A DNA stretch of 33,715 nucleotides. Source: an uncultured Woeseiaceae bacterium (GTDB lineage: Bacteria; Pseudomonadota; Gammaproteobacteria; Steroidobacterales; Woeseiaceae). How positions within the stretch are numbered: position 1 is the stretch's first letter; each line of letters begins with the position of its first letter. This document shows, piece by piece, positions 1 through 8,402 of this stretch. Both the position numbers and the translations under genes were made by a program. Location of the stretch: positions 34,543-68,257 of the forward strand of contig CALZMQ010000040.1 in NCBI GenBank assembly GCA_945788625.1. The letters are read 5' to 3'. The notes under the pieces were generated by a model that did no database searches, was not told where the DNA came from, and saw nothing but the letters and a program-made list of their open reading frames with translations.

Positions 1-2
1 GA

Positions 3-80
3 TCGGGACGGTCGCTGCGGACGGTCGAGGTATCAGTGCGTGACGGCGTCGTCTACGTCACCGGCCCGAGCAGTATGTAA
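3..80 (+). CDS. C-terminal fragment of an unknown protein, cut by the window edge
   Basis: An open frame runs in from the left edge and ends at TAA 78-80. The visible tail, with VEVSVRDGVVYVTG near the end, has the alternating V-x-V-x-DG-x-V pattern of a beta-strand pair, as seen at the end of BON or similar small domains. Only 25 residues are visible, so the family cannot be decided. Codon use is GC-rich and compatible with coding. It faces the minus-strand gene at 365-655. Confidence 0.35.
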   Translation, partial: SGRSLRTVEVSVRDGVVYVTGPSSM

Positions 81-364
81 ATCACCACCACCCGCCATAG
101 TCGCAAGCGCGGCGATCACGGCGATCGGCCGACATATTTGTTGGCGGACTGTCTCGCTACGCTCGCTTTATGTCCTACCAATATTATGCCCGAATGGGTA
201 CAAACATCTCGTCCACTCGCCTGGCAACCGTGCCATGGAAGGCGGCGGCGAGTGTGGGGTGTGTTCCACAAAGCGAGTTATCGAAGATTGTCCGAGCGAC
301 TGGGACATGCCCCACGATCGCCGACGTCGGCCGGTCGCCGTAGTCGCGGTTAGTGGGTGGTAGG
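81..364. other. Intergenic stretch with no recognised gene
   Basis: About 280 bases lie between a rightward gene tail and the leftward DUF6763-like gene. Short open frames on both strands give arginine/serine-rich or low-quality translations with no family resemblance and no convincing ribosome site. I see no clear terminator with a T-run, no tRNA and no repeat. Confidence 0.4.
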
Positions 365-655
365 TCAGACCTTGTCGAGGAACGCCAGCGGGTCGTGATA
401 GCCCGACGGGTTTTCGCCGTCGCTCTTGCCGACGTAATCCTCCGGATCCATATCGACGGACCCGGACCAGTCCTCCGGCGCACTCACTTCGGTCAGCATG
501 AGTTTCGGCCAGCGATCGATTTCGAGTTCGTCAATGGTGCCGTCAAACTGCTGTATCTCGATCGTCGAGTCTTCCTCGTCGATCGCAACGACCTCGAACA
601 AGGTCCCATTGGGCCGCCTGAACCACTGACCGATGACGGGGTACGTTACTGCCAT
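365..655 (-). CDS. Small acidic DUF6763-like protein
   Basis: A 96-residue acidic cytoplasmic protein. The first half reads VIGQWFRRPNGTLFEVVAID, followed by an acidic strand-rich segment (TIEIQQFDGTIDELEID) and a C-terminal APEDW-x-G motif. This agrees with what I remember of the DUF6763 family of small gammaproteobacterial proteins, whose function is unknown. The ATG at 655 is preferred over the upstream in-frame start at 685 because AGGGAC lies about 9 bases before it. It is followed upstream by trmB on the same strand, about 70 bases away, so the two may be transcribed together. Function is not assigned. Confidence 0.65.
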   Translation of the reverse strand: MAVTYPVIGQWFRRPNGTLFEVVAIDEEDSTIEIQQFDGTIDELEIDRWPKLMLTEVSAPEDWSGSVDMDPEDYVGKSDGENPSGYHDPLAFLDKV

Positions 656-727
656 TGAACTAAGTCCCTGAACGAATAAACACACCTTTACAATACTTAT
701 AGATCATACGCCTGAAACTGCAAGAAT

Positions 728-1435
728 CTAGTCATTATGAGCCGTTGCCAAGAGGCGCCAGTCGAATATTCGGTGCCCTTTGCGCAGGCCGCGGCGTTCG
801 AACTTGGTTCGAGGCCGATCCAGCGGCCTGTCGCCGCCGTGTTCACGGCGTTCGGCGCAGGTAAAGAGACTTGAGTCCGCCAGTACCGCATCGATGTGCT
901 CGGCGTAGTTCGCCCAATCGGTTGCAATATGTAATGTACCGCCCGGTGCCAGCCGGCTATGAATCATTTCCAGGAATGGCGCCTGGATCAGGCGGCGCTT
1001 GTGATGCCGTTTCTTGGGCCAGGGATCCGGAAAGTAAATATTGACTCGTTGCAGCGAGTCCTCCGGAACCTGCTCGCTCAGCACTTCGATTGCGTCGTGC
1101 ATGATGAGCTTCAGATTGGCGATGCCGGCGTCGTGCGCCCGCAAGAGGCAGTGCCCGACACCGGGTTCGTGAACCTCGATACCGACGAAGTTCATCGCCG
1201 GGTATTCGGCAGCCTGCTGCACGAGAGTGTCGCCGTTGCCAAAACCGATTTCGAGCACCACCGGTGCGTCCGCAGCAAACAGCGTCGGGAAGGCGAGAAG
1301 CGCGGCGCTGAAGTCCACGCCGTAAACCGGCCATAGCTCGGCCAGCGCGCGTTCCTGCGAGGGCGTCAGCCTGCCCGTGCGCCGGACGAAACTGCGGATG
1401 GAACGGCGCGGGCGGTCGTCGGTGGCGGATCGCAT
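728..1435 (-). CDS. trmB: tRNA (guanine-N7-)-methyltransferase TrmB
   Basis: Transfers a methyl group from S-adenosylmethionine to N7 of G46 in the variable loop of tRNAs, in the cytoplasm. The 235-residue length is normal. Residues 62-69 hold the SAM-binding EIGFGNGD motif. GIEVHEPGVG follows at about 85-94, and the family signature FPDPWPKKRHHKRR lies at about 135-148, its aspartate and lysine/arginine cluster being the tRNA and catalytic region. ATDWANYAEH near residue 190 is also conserved. The gene is divergent from the TonB-dependent receptor; the 139-base gap must hold both promoters. Confidence 0.95.
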   Translation of the reverse strand: MRSATDDRPRRSIRSFVRRTGRLTPSQERALAELWPVYGVDFSAALLAFPTLFAADAPVVLEIGFGNGDTLVQQAAEYPAMNFVGIEVHEPGVGHCLLRAHDAGIANLKLIMHDAIEVLSEQVPEDSLQRVNIYFPDPWPKKRHHKRRLIQAPFLEMIHSRLAPGGTLHIATDWANYAEHIDAVLADSSLFTCAERREHGGDRPLDRPRTKFERRGLRKGHRIFDWRLLATAHND

Positions 1436-1574
1436 GGGGGCATTCTATGCGCACTCGTGCCGCAATGCCGCGCGATTGCGGCCGGCATGGCGTTTTATTC
1501 GTCACTGCGCTTGGCATAGGTGCCCATACAACAGTATGCTAGATCGTATGAATCCGGGGGGAGGAGGGCCCGCT

Positions 1575-3863
1575 GTGAGAAACTCAAACAAAACCAATTA
1601 TTTATGGCCGGTGACCGGTCTCGCTATGCGTGGCCTGTCGGCTGTCGCGACAGTACTTGTTGTTTTTTCGCTACCGAACGTGGCGGCTGCACAGGAAGGT
1701 GGCGCGGGAGCGCTTCTCGAGGAAATCGTCACCACCGCTCGCAAGAAGAGCGACGCCGAGGCCGTTCAGGACGTGCCCGTGGCATTAACGGCGTACGGTG
1801 CAGCACAGCTGGATGCGCTGTTCGTCAAGAAACTCAGTGACCTGAGTTACGTGATGCCGAACGTGCAGATGGAAGCGGTCGGCACGTTCCCTGGCGTGCA
1901 GAACTTTTCGATTCGAGGCCAGGGCATCAACAGCTCGATTCCGTCGGTGGACCCGACTGTGGGCGTCTTCGTTGACGGGATTTATCTCGGCACTACCTAC
2001 GGCGTCGTCCTCGATACGTTCGACGTCGAGCGCATCGAGGTGTTGCGCGGCCCACAGGGCCTGCTGTTCGGCCGCAACGTGACCGGCGGCGCCGTGATCA
2101 TCCGCAATGCCCGTCCCGACGGCGAGCCGGGCCTGCGCCTGCGCGCCGGCATCACCGACGAAGAGCATTACAACCTCGCTACTGCAATCGAAGGCTGGAT
2201 GATCCAGGACAAGCTGGCCGGCAAGTTGATGCTCTATTACGACGACGATCATGGTTACTTCAAGAACACGAACCAGTCGGTTCCCGTCAATCCGGCGGCA
2301 GGGGCATTCCCCGCCCCGCACCCGGCGCAACCGTTCTACTTCGAGCCGGCTGTGCGGTCCGATACGGGCAAAATGACCACCAGGATGGCGCGGCCGTCGA
2401 TGACATGGATGCCGAACGACACCGTGGAGGTTTTCACGAGCTTCGAATATGGCGAGTCCAAAGGCGACGGTGCCAGCTGGACGAACGTCACGGCACAGCG
2501 TGCAGGAGCGCAGAGCGAATATGAGACGACCGCCGACGAGATCGGCTTCACGGACATGGTGTGGAACCAGGCCGTTGTCGAGGTCAACGTCGCAGAGGTT
2601 GGCGACGGCACGTTGACGAACATTCTTGGCTGGCGCCGCGTGAACGCAGACTCGGCGACCGATATCGACGGACAGTTTTTGCCGATATTCGCCGCGGGCG
2701 GATTTACCACGCAACATCAGCTCAGCAATGAGATTAGGTGGTCGGGCTCATTCACCGACAACTGGGAATCGACCATCGGTTTCTACTACTTCGACCAGGA
2801 CATCACCTATCGAGAAGGCCGCTACATCTGGAATCCGGCCATCGGTAATTTGCAGCGCGCGCTGGGCGGTGACATGGACGGCAGGAACTTCGGCGCTTTC
2901 TGGAACAACGATTACCACGTCAGCGACAACCTGACGGTCTCGGCGGGCATCCGCTACACGGATGAGTCAAAGGGGACGAACATCATCAGCGGCGTCGGCG
3001 GTGGCTGTACCGATGTTGTCACCTTCAACTGCACGTTTGACTTCCTGAAGGGTGACTGGGACAACATCACGCCGAAACTCGGCTTTCAGTGGCGCTTCGG
3101 CGACAACTCGCATGTCTACGGCTTCTGGTCCAAGGGCTATCGTTCCGGCGGTTTCAATTTCCGTAACGCGAAGCCCAACGTGATTCCGCCCGGACCGACC
3201 GTCGAAGAAGAGAACAACACCTTCGAAGTCGGACTGAAAACGGACTTCATGGATGGCCGCATGCGCCTCAACGTTGCAGCGTTCCAGAACGATATCCAGG
3301 ACATGCAGCGCGAGCTGAATATCGGTGACCCGGACGTTGTCGTATTGCAGGCCACGATCAATGCCGGCGACGTTACGATCAACGGCTTCGAGGTCGATTT
3401 CGTTGCGCTCGTTATGGACAACGTCTCGATCAATGTGTCGGCCGGCATTCAGGACGGCGAGTATGACAGCATCAACCCGCTGGTACCGGCCATCGAAGCG
3501 GCGCTGGGCGGCGCCACCGTAATTGGCCCGGACCTGCCGCGTCTTGCGCCGTCGAACTACAGTGCCGGTGTGTCCTGGGATGTTCCCCTTGGCGATGGCA
3601 TGCTCAATTTCGCCACCAATTACAGCTGGCGTGAGGGGCATCCGTACAACGATTCGAACTCGGAACTCTACGAAGACCAGAAGCGCTGGAATGCGAGCGC
3701 AAACTGGTACCTGCCTGGCGACAACTGGGAGGTATCGTTGTACGGCAAGAACCTGAACGACCAGGCCAACTGGGGCAACCTGACGTCGATCTCCGGCCTG
3801 TATACGGCGGGTCCGATGCAGAAAGGCCGCGTGCTGGGGCTGGAGGTCAATTACCGCCGCTGA
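1575..3863 (+). CDS. TonB-dependent outer-membrane receptor
   Basis: A 762-residue outer-membrane active-transport protein energised by TonB/ExbBD. The start is taken as GTG 1575 because GAGGAGGG (1561-1568) stands just before it; upstream in-frame starts lie in or near trmB. A signal peptide with hydrophobic core AVATVLVVFSLP ends near NVAAAQ. The TonB-box-like EEIVTTARKK and QDVPVALTAY follow. The plug holds SIRGQGIN, GVFVDGIYLGT and the signature VERIEVLRGPQGLLFGRN. The long strand-rich barrel ends in LGLEVNYRR, without a terminal phenylalanine. The substrate is unknown. The type is common in sphingomonads and marine gammaproteobacteria, often for plant, steroid or glycan-derived compounds, but no transport or catabolic partner sits beside it. 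Confidence 0.92.
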   Translation: MRNSNKTNYLWPVTGLAMRGLSAVATVLVVFSLPNVAAAQEGGAGALLEEIVTTARKKSDAEAVQDVPVALTAYGAAQLDALFVKKLSDLSYVMPNVQMEAVGTFPGVQNFSIRGQGINSSIPSVDPTVGVFVDGIYLGTTYGVVLDTFDVERIEVLRGPQGLLFGRNVTGGAVIIRNARPDGEPGLRLRAGITDEEHYNLATAIEGWMIQDKLAGKLMLYYDDDHGYFKNTNQSVPVNPAAGAFPAPHPAQPFYFEPAVRSDTGKMTTRMARPSMTWMPNDTVEVFTSFEYGESKGDGASWTNVTAQRAGAQSEYETTADEIGFTDMVWNQAVVEVNVAEVGDGTLTNILGWRRVNADSATDIDGQFLPIFAAGGFTTQHQLSNEIRWSGSFTDNWESTIGFYYFDQDITYREGRYIWNPAIGNLQRALGGDMDGRNFGAFWNNDYHVSDNLTVSAGIRYTDESKGTNIISGVGGGCTDVVTFNCTFDFLKGDWDNITPKLGFQWRFGDNSHVYGFWSKGYRSGGFNFRNAKPNVIPPGPTVEEENNTFEVGLKTDFMDGRMRLNVAAFQNDIQDMQRELNIGDPDVVVLQATINAGDVTINGFEVDFVALVMDNVSINVSAGIQDGEYDSINPLVPAIEAALGGATVIGPDLPRLAPSNYSAGVSWDVPLGDGMLNFATNYSWREGHPYNDSNSELYEDQKRWNASANWYLPGDNWEVSLYGKNLNDQANWGNLTSISGLYTAGPMQKGRVLGLEVNYRR

Positions 3864-3891
3864 TCCCGGCGCGGCTGTTACGCAGTAAACG

Positions 3892-3921
3892 GAGGCCGCA
3901 TCATCGATGCGGCCTCTCTTT
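3892..3921 (+). terminator. Hairpin terminator after the receptor gene
   Basis: A perfect 10-bp stem (3892-3901 with 3907-3916) and 5-base loop start 28 bases after the receptor stop codon. It is followed by TCTCTTT, a pyrimidine-rich tail. The stop codon of the convergent acyltransferase (3901-3903) lies inside the hairpin, so it may end transcription from both sides. Confidence 0.7.
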
Positions 3922-4476
3922 GTCCACGAACAGGATCGGGCTTGTCTTGTCGGGCCAGCGGCCCTCGAAGTCCGCGTAATACTCGCGGCAGACGGCAAGG
4001 TCTGCTTCCTGGTCGCCAGTCAGGTCGAGTCGCCTGCCGATGCCCAGCCGCTTGTGCTTGTAGTCGAGAAAGCCCAGGTAAACCGGCACGCCGGCGCCCT
4101 CGGCGATCCGGTAAAAACCGCTCTTCCAGCCCGGCTTCTTCGTGCGCGTGCCCTCGGGCGCGAGGCCGAAGTAGAAGCTGTCTTCGGTATTGAACATGTC
4201 GATGGCCTGTTGCACGGCCGATCCCGCGCGGCTTCGATCGAGCCCGATTCCGCCGAGGGCCCTCAGCAAGTTACCGAGCGGAAACCAGAACAGCGAGTGC
4301 TTCGCGAAAAAATGAATGTCGGCGCGAATCGCCACCTTGTAGACCATCGCCCAGAAGCCGTCCCAGTTCGAGGTGTGAGGCGCGGCGATAAACACGGCCT
4401 TGGGCGTGTCGGGCATTTCGCCCACGGCGGTCCAGCCGCCAACACGTAGTATCAACCTTGCAAGACTGCGTAACAC
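3901..4476 (-). CDS. PlsC-type 1-acyl-glycerol-phosphate acyltransferase family protein
   Basis: A 191-residue acyltransferase that would move a fatty acyl group from acyl-ACP or acyl-CoA to a lysophospholipid or related acceptor at the inner membrane. The catalytic HX4D motif is HTSNWD at residues 34-39, and the acceptor-binding motif APEGTR is at about 106-111. The GTG at 4476 is preferred: the protein then begins MLRSLARLILRVGGW, as short members of this family do, and GGAAG precedes it. An upstream ATG at 4572 would add 32 unlike residues and overlap the start signals of the divergent FkbM gene. Substrate is not predictable. Its stop is embedded in the terminator hairpin of the receptor gene. 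Confidence 0.85.
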   Translation of the reverse strand: MLRSLARLILRVGGWTAVGEMPDTPKAVFIAAPHTSNWDGFWAMVYKVAIRADIHFFAKHSLFWFPLGNLLRALGGIGLDRSRAGSAVQQAIDMFNTEDSFYFGLAPEGTRTKKPGWKSGFYRIAEGAGVPVYLGFLDYKHKRLGIGRRLDLTGDQEADLAVCREYYADFEGRWPDKTSPILFVDKERPHR

Positions 4477-4573
4477 GGTTTCTTCCGTTCCACCTGTCCA
4501 CAGGGTACTACTACCCAATGGTGTGGCATAGTAACGTTGACGAGCAGGATTTGTAATTGCCAGTGGAGTCATC

Positions 4574-5299
4574 TTGAGAACATCCGGTTGGATGAAGCGC
4601 CAGCCCTGGTTCTGGCCCGCGAAACTCTTTATCAAGCGCGTCAGCGGGCGTGAGCTTTGGCTCAAGGCGGACACCGAGCGCAAAGTGCTCGAAAGCGATG
4701 GCTGGAAATACATACCGGAACTGCTCGGCTCCGGCTCCGTGGTCTACTCGCTGGGCGTCGGCGACTCGATCGACCTGGATATCGACCTGATACATTTCTA
4801 TGGCCTGACGGTGCACGCGTTCGATCCGACGCCGTACTCGGAAGAATGGGTTTCGACGCTGGAATTGCCGTCGAACTTCGTTTTCCATCCCTGGGCGGCG
4901 GCCGGCGAAGACGGCAGTCTGCGGCTGTTTCGGCGCGTCAACAAACGTGGCAGGAAATCCGCAGTCATGTGGACGGCCGATGGCGATGCCGGAGACGGGT
5001 CCGATTACATCGACGCGCCGGCGTACACCATTCAATCGATGATGAAAGAACTGGGCCACGATCGTATTGACATCCTCAAGATGGACGTCGAAGGCGCCGA
5101 GTACGAGGTACTCGGCAGCCTGGGCGAGCTGGACAGCCTGCCGACGCAGCTGCTGGTGGAGTTTCACCATCGCTTTCCGGGAATCGGCAAGCAACGTACC
5201 GCCGCGAGTATCGAGCACCTGAAGGGCCTCGGCTACCGTATTTTTTCAATTTCCGAAACGGGCCGGGAAATCGGCTTCGTGCTGGGTGCGAGCAATTAG
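4574..5299 (+). CDS. FkbM-family SAM-dependent methyltransferase
   Basis: A 241-residue predicted methyltransferase. A degenerate SAM-binding loop reads VVYSLGVGDSIDLD near residues 56-69, then the acidic strand VHAFDPTP. The FkbM signature region DILKMDVEGAEYEVL lies near residues 165-180, followed by LLVEFHHRF. The family methylates hydroxyl groups of sugars, glycolipids or polyketides; the substrate here is unknown. The proposed start is TTG 4574 with GGAG five bases upstream; ATG 4592 is an alternative six codons later that lacks a good ribosome site. It is divergent from the PlsC-type gene and convergent with ubiB. Confidence 0.85.
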   Translation: MRTSGWMKRQPWFWPAKLFIKRVSGRELWLKADTERKVLESDGWKYIPELLGSGSVVYSLGVGDSIDLDIDLIHFYGLTVHAFDPTPYSEEWVSTLELPSNFVFHPWAAAGEDGSLRLFRRVNKRGRKSAVMWTADGDAGDGSDYIDAPAYTIQSMMKELGHDRIDILKMDVEGAEYEVLGSLGELDSLPTQLLVEFHHRFPGIGKQRTAASIEHLKGLGYRIFSISETGREIGFVLGASN

Positions 5300-5300
5300 C

Positions 5301-5323
5301 CCGCGGTCAGGGCCTGGCCGCGG
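5301..5323. terminator. GC-rich hairpin between convergent FkbM and ubiB genes
   Basis: A 10-bp stem with one G-T pair (5301-5310 with 5314-5323) and a 3-base loop starts one base after the FkbM stop codon and overlaps the ubiB stop. There is no T-run on either side, so intrinsic termination is uncertain; it may act as a 3'-end barrier. Confidence 0.4.
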
Positions 5324-6935
5324 CGCCGGTCGCCAGGCCGCCGGCCAGTAACGGCCAGCCGAGCCACGGCATCGTCCCCAGCGTCAGTACCAGCGTCCCG
5401 GCGATGACGAGCGTTGCAGCGGCAGCCAGCCAGTAACGCTGGCGCCGCTGGTCGTCGAGCTGCTTCCTGATGTCGTCCAACTCGGGCGACTGCAGGTTGA
5501 GGCGGATCTTGCCGTCCGCGGCCTGCTCGCCGAGGTGGTGCAGGATGGCCGGCAGCTCACGCAATGCGTCGCGCAGCTGCGGCAGGTTGTCGCGTACGTC
5601 CTTGAGCATCGCGCGGCCACCGATCTGCTCGTCCATCCATCGCTTTAGCACCGGATGCGCCGTTTTCCACAGGTCGAGTTGCGGATACAGCTCGCGCCCG
5701 AGCCCCTCGATATTGAACAGCGTCTTGTGCAGAAGGATCATCTGCGGCTGGATTTCAACGTTGAAGCGCTGTGCAACGCGGAACAGGCGCATCAGCACTT
5801 GCGCGAAGGAAATTTCGGCAAGCGGCTTGTTGAAGATCGGTTCGCAGACCGTTCTTACCGCGGTTTCCAACTGGTCGATTCGAGTACCGGCCGGTACCCA
5901 GCCCGAGTCGAGGTGCAGCTTCGCAATGCGATGGTAATTGCGGTCGAAAAACGCCAGGAAGTTTTCGGCGAGATAGCGCTGGTCCTCGGGGCTCAGCGTA
6001 CCGACGATGCCGAAATCGACGGCAGCGTATTTCGGTCGCTCCGGGTCCGTCGTGATGACGAAGATATTGCCCGGATGCATGTCGGCATGAAAGAAGTTGT
6101 GGCGAAACACCTGCGTGAAGAATATCTCGACACCGTTCTCTGCGAGCCGCTGGATATTGGTACCCGCTGATCGCAGCGTTTCCATGTCGCTGATGGGTGT
6201 GCCATAGATGCGTTCCTGCACCAGTACTTCGGGCCGGCAAAAATCCCAGTAGATGTCGGGAACGTACAACATGTCGGAGCCCTGGAAGTTGCGCTTGAGT
6301 TGCGCCGTGTTGGCGGCCTCGCGCATCAGGTCGAGTTCGTCCAGGATCGTGTGCTCGTATTCGTCCACGACCTCGAGCGGCCGCAGGCGCTTGCCGTGTT
6401 CCCAGTAACGGTCGGCGAGGCCGGCGAGCATACGCAGCACCGCAAGGTCGCGTTCGATCTGTTGCAGCACACCGGGGCGCAGTACCTTCACGATCACTTC
6501 GGGGCCGCTCTGCAGCTGGGCCGTGTGCACCTGCGCTATCGATGCTGCCGCCAGCGGTTCGACGTCGAAGCGCTTGAATACGTCGTTGACCGATCGTCCG
6601 TAGGCGCCATCGAGTATTGCGATTGCCTGTTCTGCCGGGAACGGCGGCACGGCATCCTGCAGTTTGGCCAACTCGTCCGCGATGTCCGGCGGCAGCAAGT
6701 CGCGGCGTGTGGAGATAGCCTGGCCGAACTTGACGAAGATAGGCCCGAGTTCTTCCAGCGCCAGCCGGATACGCTCCCCGATCGGGGCTGAACGGTCGCG
6801 CCGCCGCGGGGCCAGGTAAAACAGGAAGCGCAGCGGCCGCAGCAAGTGCGTTTCCTTGATGATGTCATCGAGCCCGTACTTGACCAGCACGCGCTGGATC
6901 ACGAGCATCCTGAAGATCGTATGCCGTCGAGCCAT
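5307..6935 (-). CDS. ubiB: Ubiquinone biosynthesis kinase-like protein UbiB
   Basis: An atypical ABC1/ADCK/COQ8-type kinase-like ATPase needed for ubiquinone synthesis, anchored in the inner membrane. The 542 residues match the usual length. The KxGQ motif is KFGQ at 69-72, the alanine-rich loop AAASIAQVH is at about 129-137, the conserved lysine is K150, and HADMHPGN (283-290) and the metal-binding DFG (307-309) complete the kinase-like core. Two hydrophobic segments near the C-terminus (RYWLAAAATLVIAGTLVLTL and a second one) are the membrane anchor. The start is one base after the ubiJ stop, so translation is probably coupled. It ends the long minus-strand block that begins at dapF. Confidence 0.96.
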   Translation of the reverse strand: MARRHTIFRMLVIQRVLVKYGLDDIIKETHLLRPLRFLFYLAPRRRDRSAPIGERIRLALEELGPIFVKFGQAISTRRDLLPPDIADELAKLQDAVPPFPAEQAIAILDGAYGRSVNDVFKRFDVEPLAAASIAQVHTAQLQSGPEVIVKVLRPGVLQQIERDLAVLRMLAGLADRYWEHGKRLRPLEVVDEYEHTILDELDLMREAANTAQLKRNFQGSDMLYVPDIYWDFCRPEVLVQERIYGTPISDMETLRSAGTNIQRLAENGVEIFFTQVFRHNFFHADMHPGNIFVITTDPERPKYAAVDFGIVGTLSPEDQRYLAENFLAFFDRNYHRIAKLHLDSGWVPAGTRIDQLETAVRTVCEPIFNKPLAEISFAQVLMRLFRVAQRFNVEIQPQMILLHKTLFNIEGLGRELYPQLDLWKTAHPVLKRWMDEQIGGRAMLKDVRDNLPQLRDALRELPAILHHLGEQAADGKIRLNLQSPELDDIRKQLDDQRRQRYWLAAAATLVIAGTLVLTLGTMPWLGWPLLAGGLATGAAARP

Positions 6936-6936
6936 T

Positions 6937-7545
6937 TCAGGAGTCGTCCTGCAGCCGGTTTATTCTCGCCTCGAGGCGGTCGACGTCGTCACGCAGCGTA
7001 CTGACACGCGCGGAGAAACGATCCACCTCGTAACGGCTCGGTACGTCGCGACTCTCTTCCTGCAGGTACTCCCGGATATTGTCTCCCATGGTCGCACGGG
7101 CCTGGCGGCCCCAGTCGCTGACGCCCCTTGCGAACTCGCCCAGGCGGTGTGCCGCGACATCGCCCACGATGCCCGACAGCTCCTCTTCGATGTCGGGCCT
7201 GGCGAAGGCCATTAGTTGCTGGAAGTCTTCCGCGACCCTGAGATCGCCGCTCAGGTCCAGCGAACCATAGCGCATCGCCTCCACGCCGGAATCACCGGCA
7301 AGCCGCGCCAGCGTGACCAGGGAACCGACGATCAGTACGTCGGGCTCTGCGTCGGTTTCGGTGACGAGTTCGAGGCGATCTTCGTACACGACGAACCACG
7401 CGGTCAGCGCGGTGTCCCGAACGCGCACGGCAACGACTTTGCCGGCGAGCTTCTCGCATAACTCACGCGCCGGCGTCGTTGTGCGGATGTTGCGATTCAG
7501 GATAGTGGCGATAGGGCGCAGTGCCGCGTCGAGGGGATTCTTCAT
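6937..7545 (-). CDS. ubiJ: Ubiquinone biosynthesis accessory factor UbiJ
   Basis: A 202-residue SCP2-domain protein. Known UbiJ binds the hydrophobic ubiquinone intermediates and organises the soluble Ubi complex with UbiK. The N-terminal two-thirds carry the SCP2-like fold with VAVRVRDTALTAWFVV and the LSGDLRVAEDFQQLM region. The C-terminal 50 residues (YEVDRFSARVSTLRDDVDRL onward) are a heptad-like coiled coil, the part thought to pair with UbiK. It lies between ubiE and ubiB, 6 bases after ubiE, the usual gammaproteobacterial order. UbiK is encoded in the same window at 23840. Confidence 0.93.
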   Translation of the reverse strand: MKNPLDAALRPIATILNRNIRTTTPARELCEKLAGKVVAVRVRDTALTAWFVVYEDRLELVTETDAEPDVLIVGSLVTLARLAGDSGVEAMRYGSLDLSGDLRVAEDFQQLMAFARPDIEEELSGIVGDVAAHRLGEFARGVSDWGRQARATMGDNIREYLQEESRDVPSRYEVDRFSARVSTLRDDVDRLEARINRLQDDS

Positions 7546-7551
7546 GGAGAT

Positions 7552-8310
7552 TCAGATCCGATACCCGATGTGCAGCGCCACGATGCCGGCTGCGAGATTG
7601 TGGTACCGGCAGCGCTCGAACCCGGCCTCCTCCATCATGGCCTTGAGCGTCTCCTGGTCCGGGTGCATGCGAATGGATTCAGCGAGGTACTTGTAACTGT
7701 CGGCGTCGCTGGCGACGAGTTTGCCGAGCATCGGCAGTACCTTGAACGAATAGAGATCATAGGCAGGCTTGATCGCCTTGTTCGGTTCGGAAAATTCCAG
7801 GATCATGACTTTGCCGCCCGGCTTGAGCGTTCGGCGCATGGAGCGCAACGCGGCGTCCTTGTCGGTGACGTTGCGGAGTCCGAATGCCATGCTTATGCAG
7901 TCGAACGTGCCGTCGGCGAATGGCAGTTTTTCTGCGTCTACCTGCGCTATCGACAGGTTTCCCGCAACGCCGGCGTCGACGAGCCGACTTCGGCCCTGGC
8001 GCAACATTGCGGCGTTGATGTCGGCCAGCACGACATGGCCCTCCTGACCCACCTTGCCGCAGAAGGCGCGCGCGAGATCGCCCGTGCCCCCGGCAAGATC
8101 GAGCACCGTGTTGCCTGGTTTGAGTGCCGCCTGCTCGACCGTGAATCGTTTCCAGAGACGATGCAGCCCGGCCGACATCAGGTCGTTCATGACGTCGTAG
8201 CGGCTCGCCACCGAATCGAACACCTCACGAACCAGGTCCGCCTTGTCTTCGCTGGCTACGGACTGGTAGCCAAAGTGTGTGGATTCGTCGGGTTTTTGCG
8301 GCTTGGGCAT
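7552..8310 (-). CDS. ubiE: Ubiquinone/menaquinone C-methyltransferase UbiE
   Basis: A SAM-dependent C-methyltransferase that converts 2-methoxy-6-polyprenyl-benzoquinol to the 5-methyl product in ubiquinone synthesis (and demethylmenaquinone where present). It has 252 residues, the normal length. SAM motif I is [10 protein letters not shown] (about 69-78). The family signatures [16 protein letters not shown] and [15 protein letters not shown] follow, and the protein ends in ALHIGYRI, close to the usual C-terminus. The start [15 protein letters not shown] matches the family N-terminus, where the THFGY segment is characteristic. The gap of 92 bases to hslU shows no clear terminator. Confidence 0.97.
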   Translation of the reverse strand: MPKPQKPDESTHFGYQSVASEDKADLVREVFDSVASRYDVMNDLMSAGLHRLWKRFTVEQAALKPGNTVLDLAGGTGDLARAFCGKVGQEGHVVLADINAAMLRQGRSRLVDAGVAGNLSIAQVDAEKLPFADGTFDCISMAFGLRNVTDKDAALRSMRRTLKPGGKVMILEFSEPNKAIKPAYDLYSFKVLPMLGKLVASDADSYKYLAESIRMHPDQETLKAMMEEAGFERCRYHNLAAGIVALHIGYRI

Positions 8311-8402
8311 GGTGTGTTTTTGCTGTCGATCTCCGGCAGGCGAGGATACCGCTCAATCGCAGATTGGACCAGTAGTAGCGGCCTATGTGCCCATCTTGTT
8401 GC

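Noticed and set aside
1785..2717. Long open frame on the minus strand inside the receptor gene
   Set aside because: It is opposite a clear TonB-dependent receptor, its translation is Arg/Val/His-rich with no family resemblance, and it is explained by high GC.
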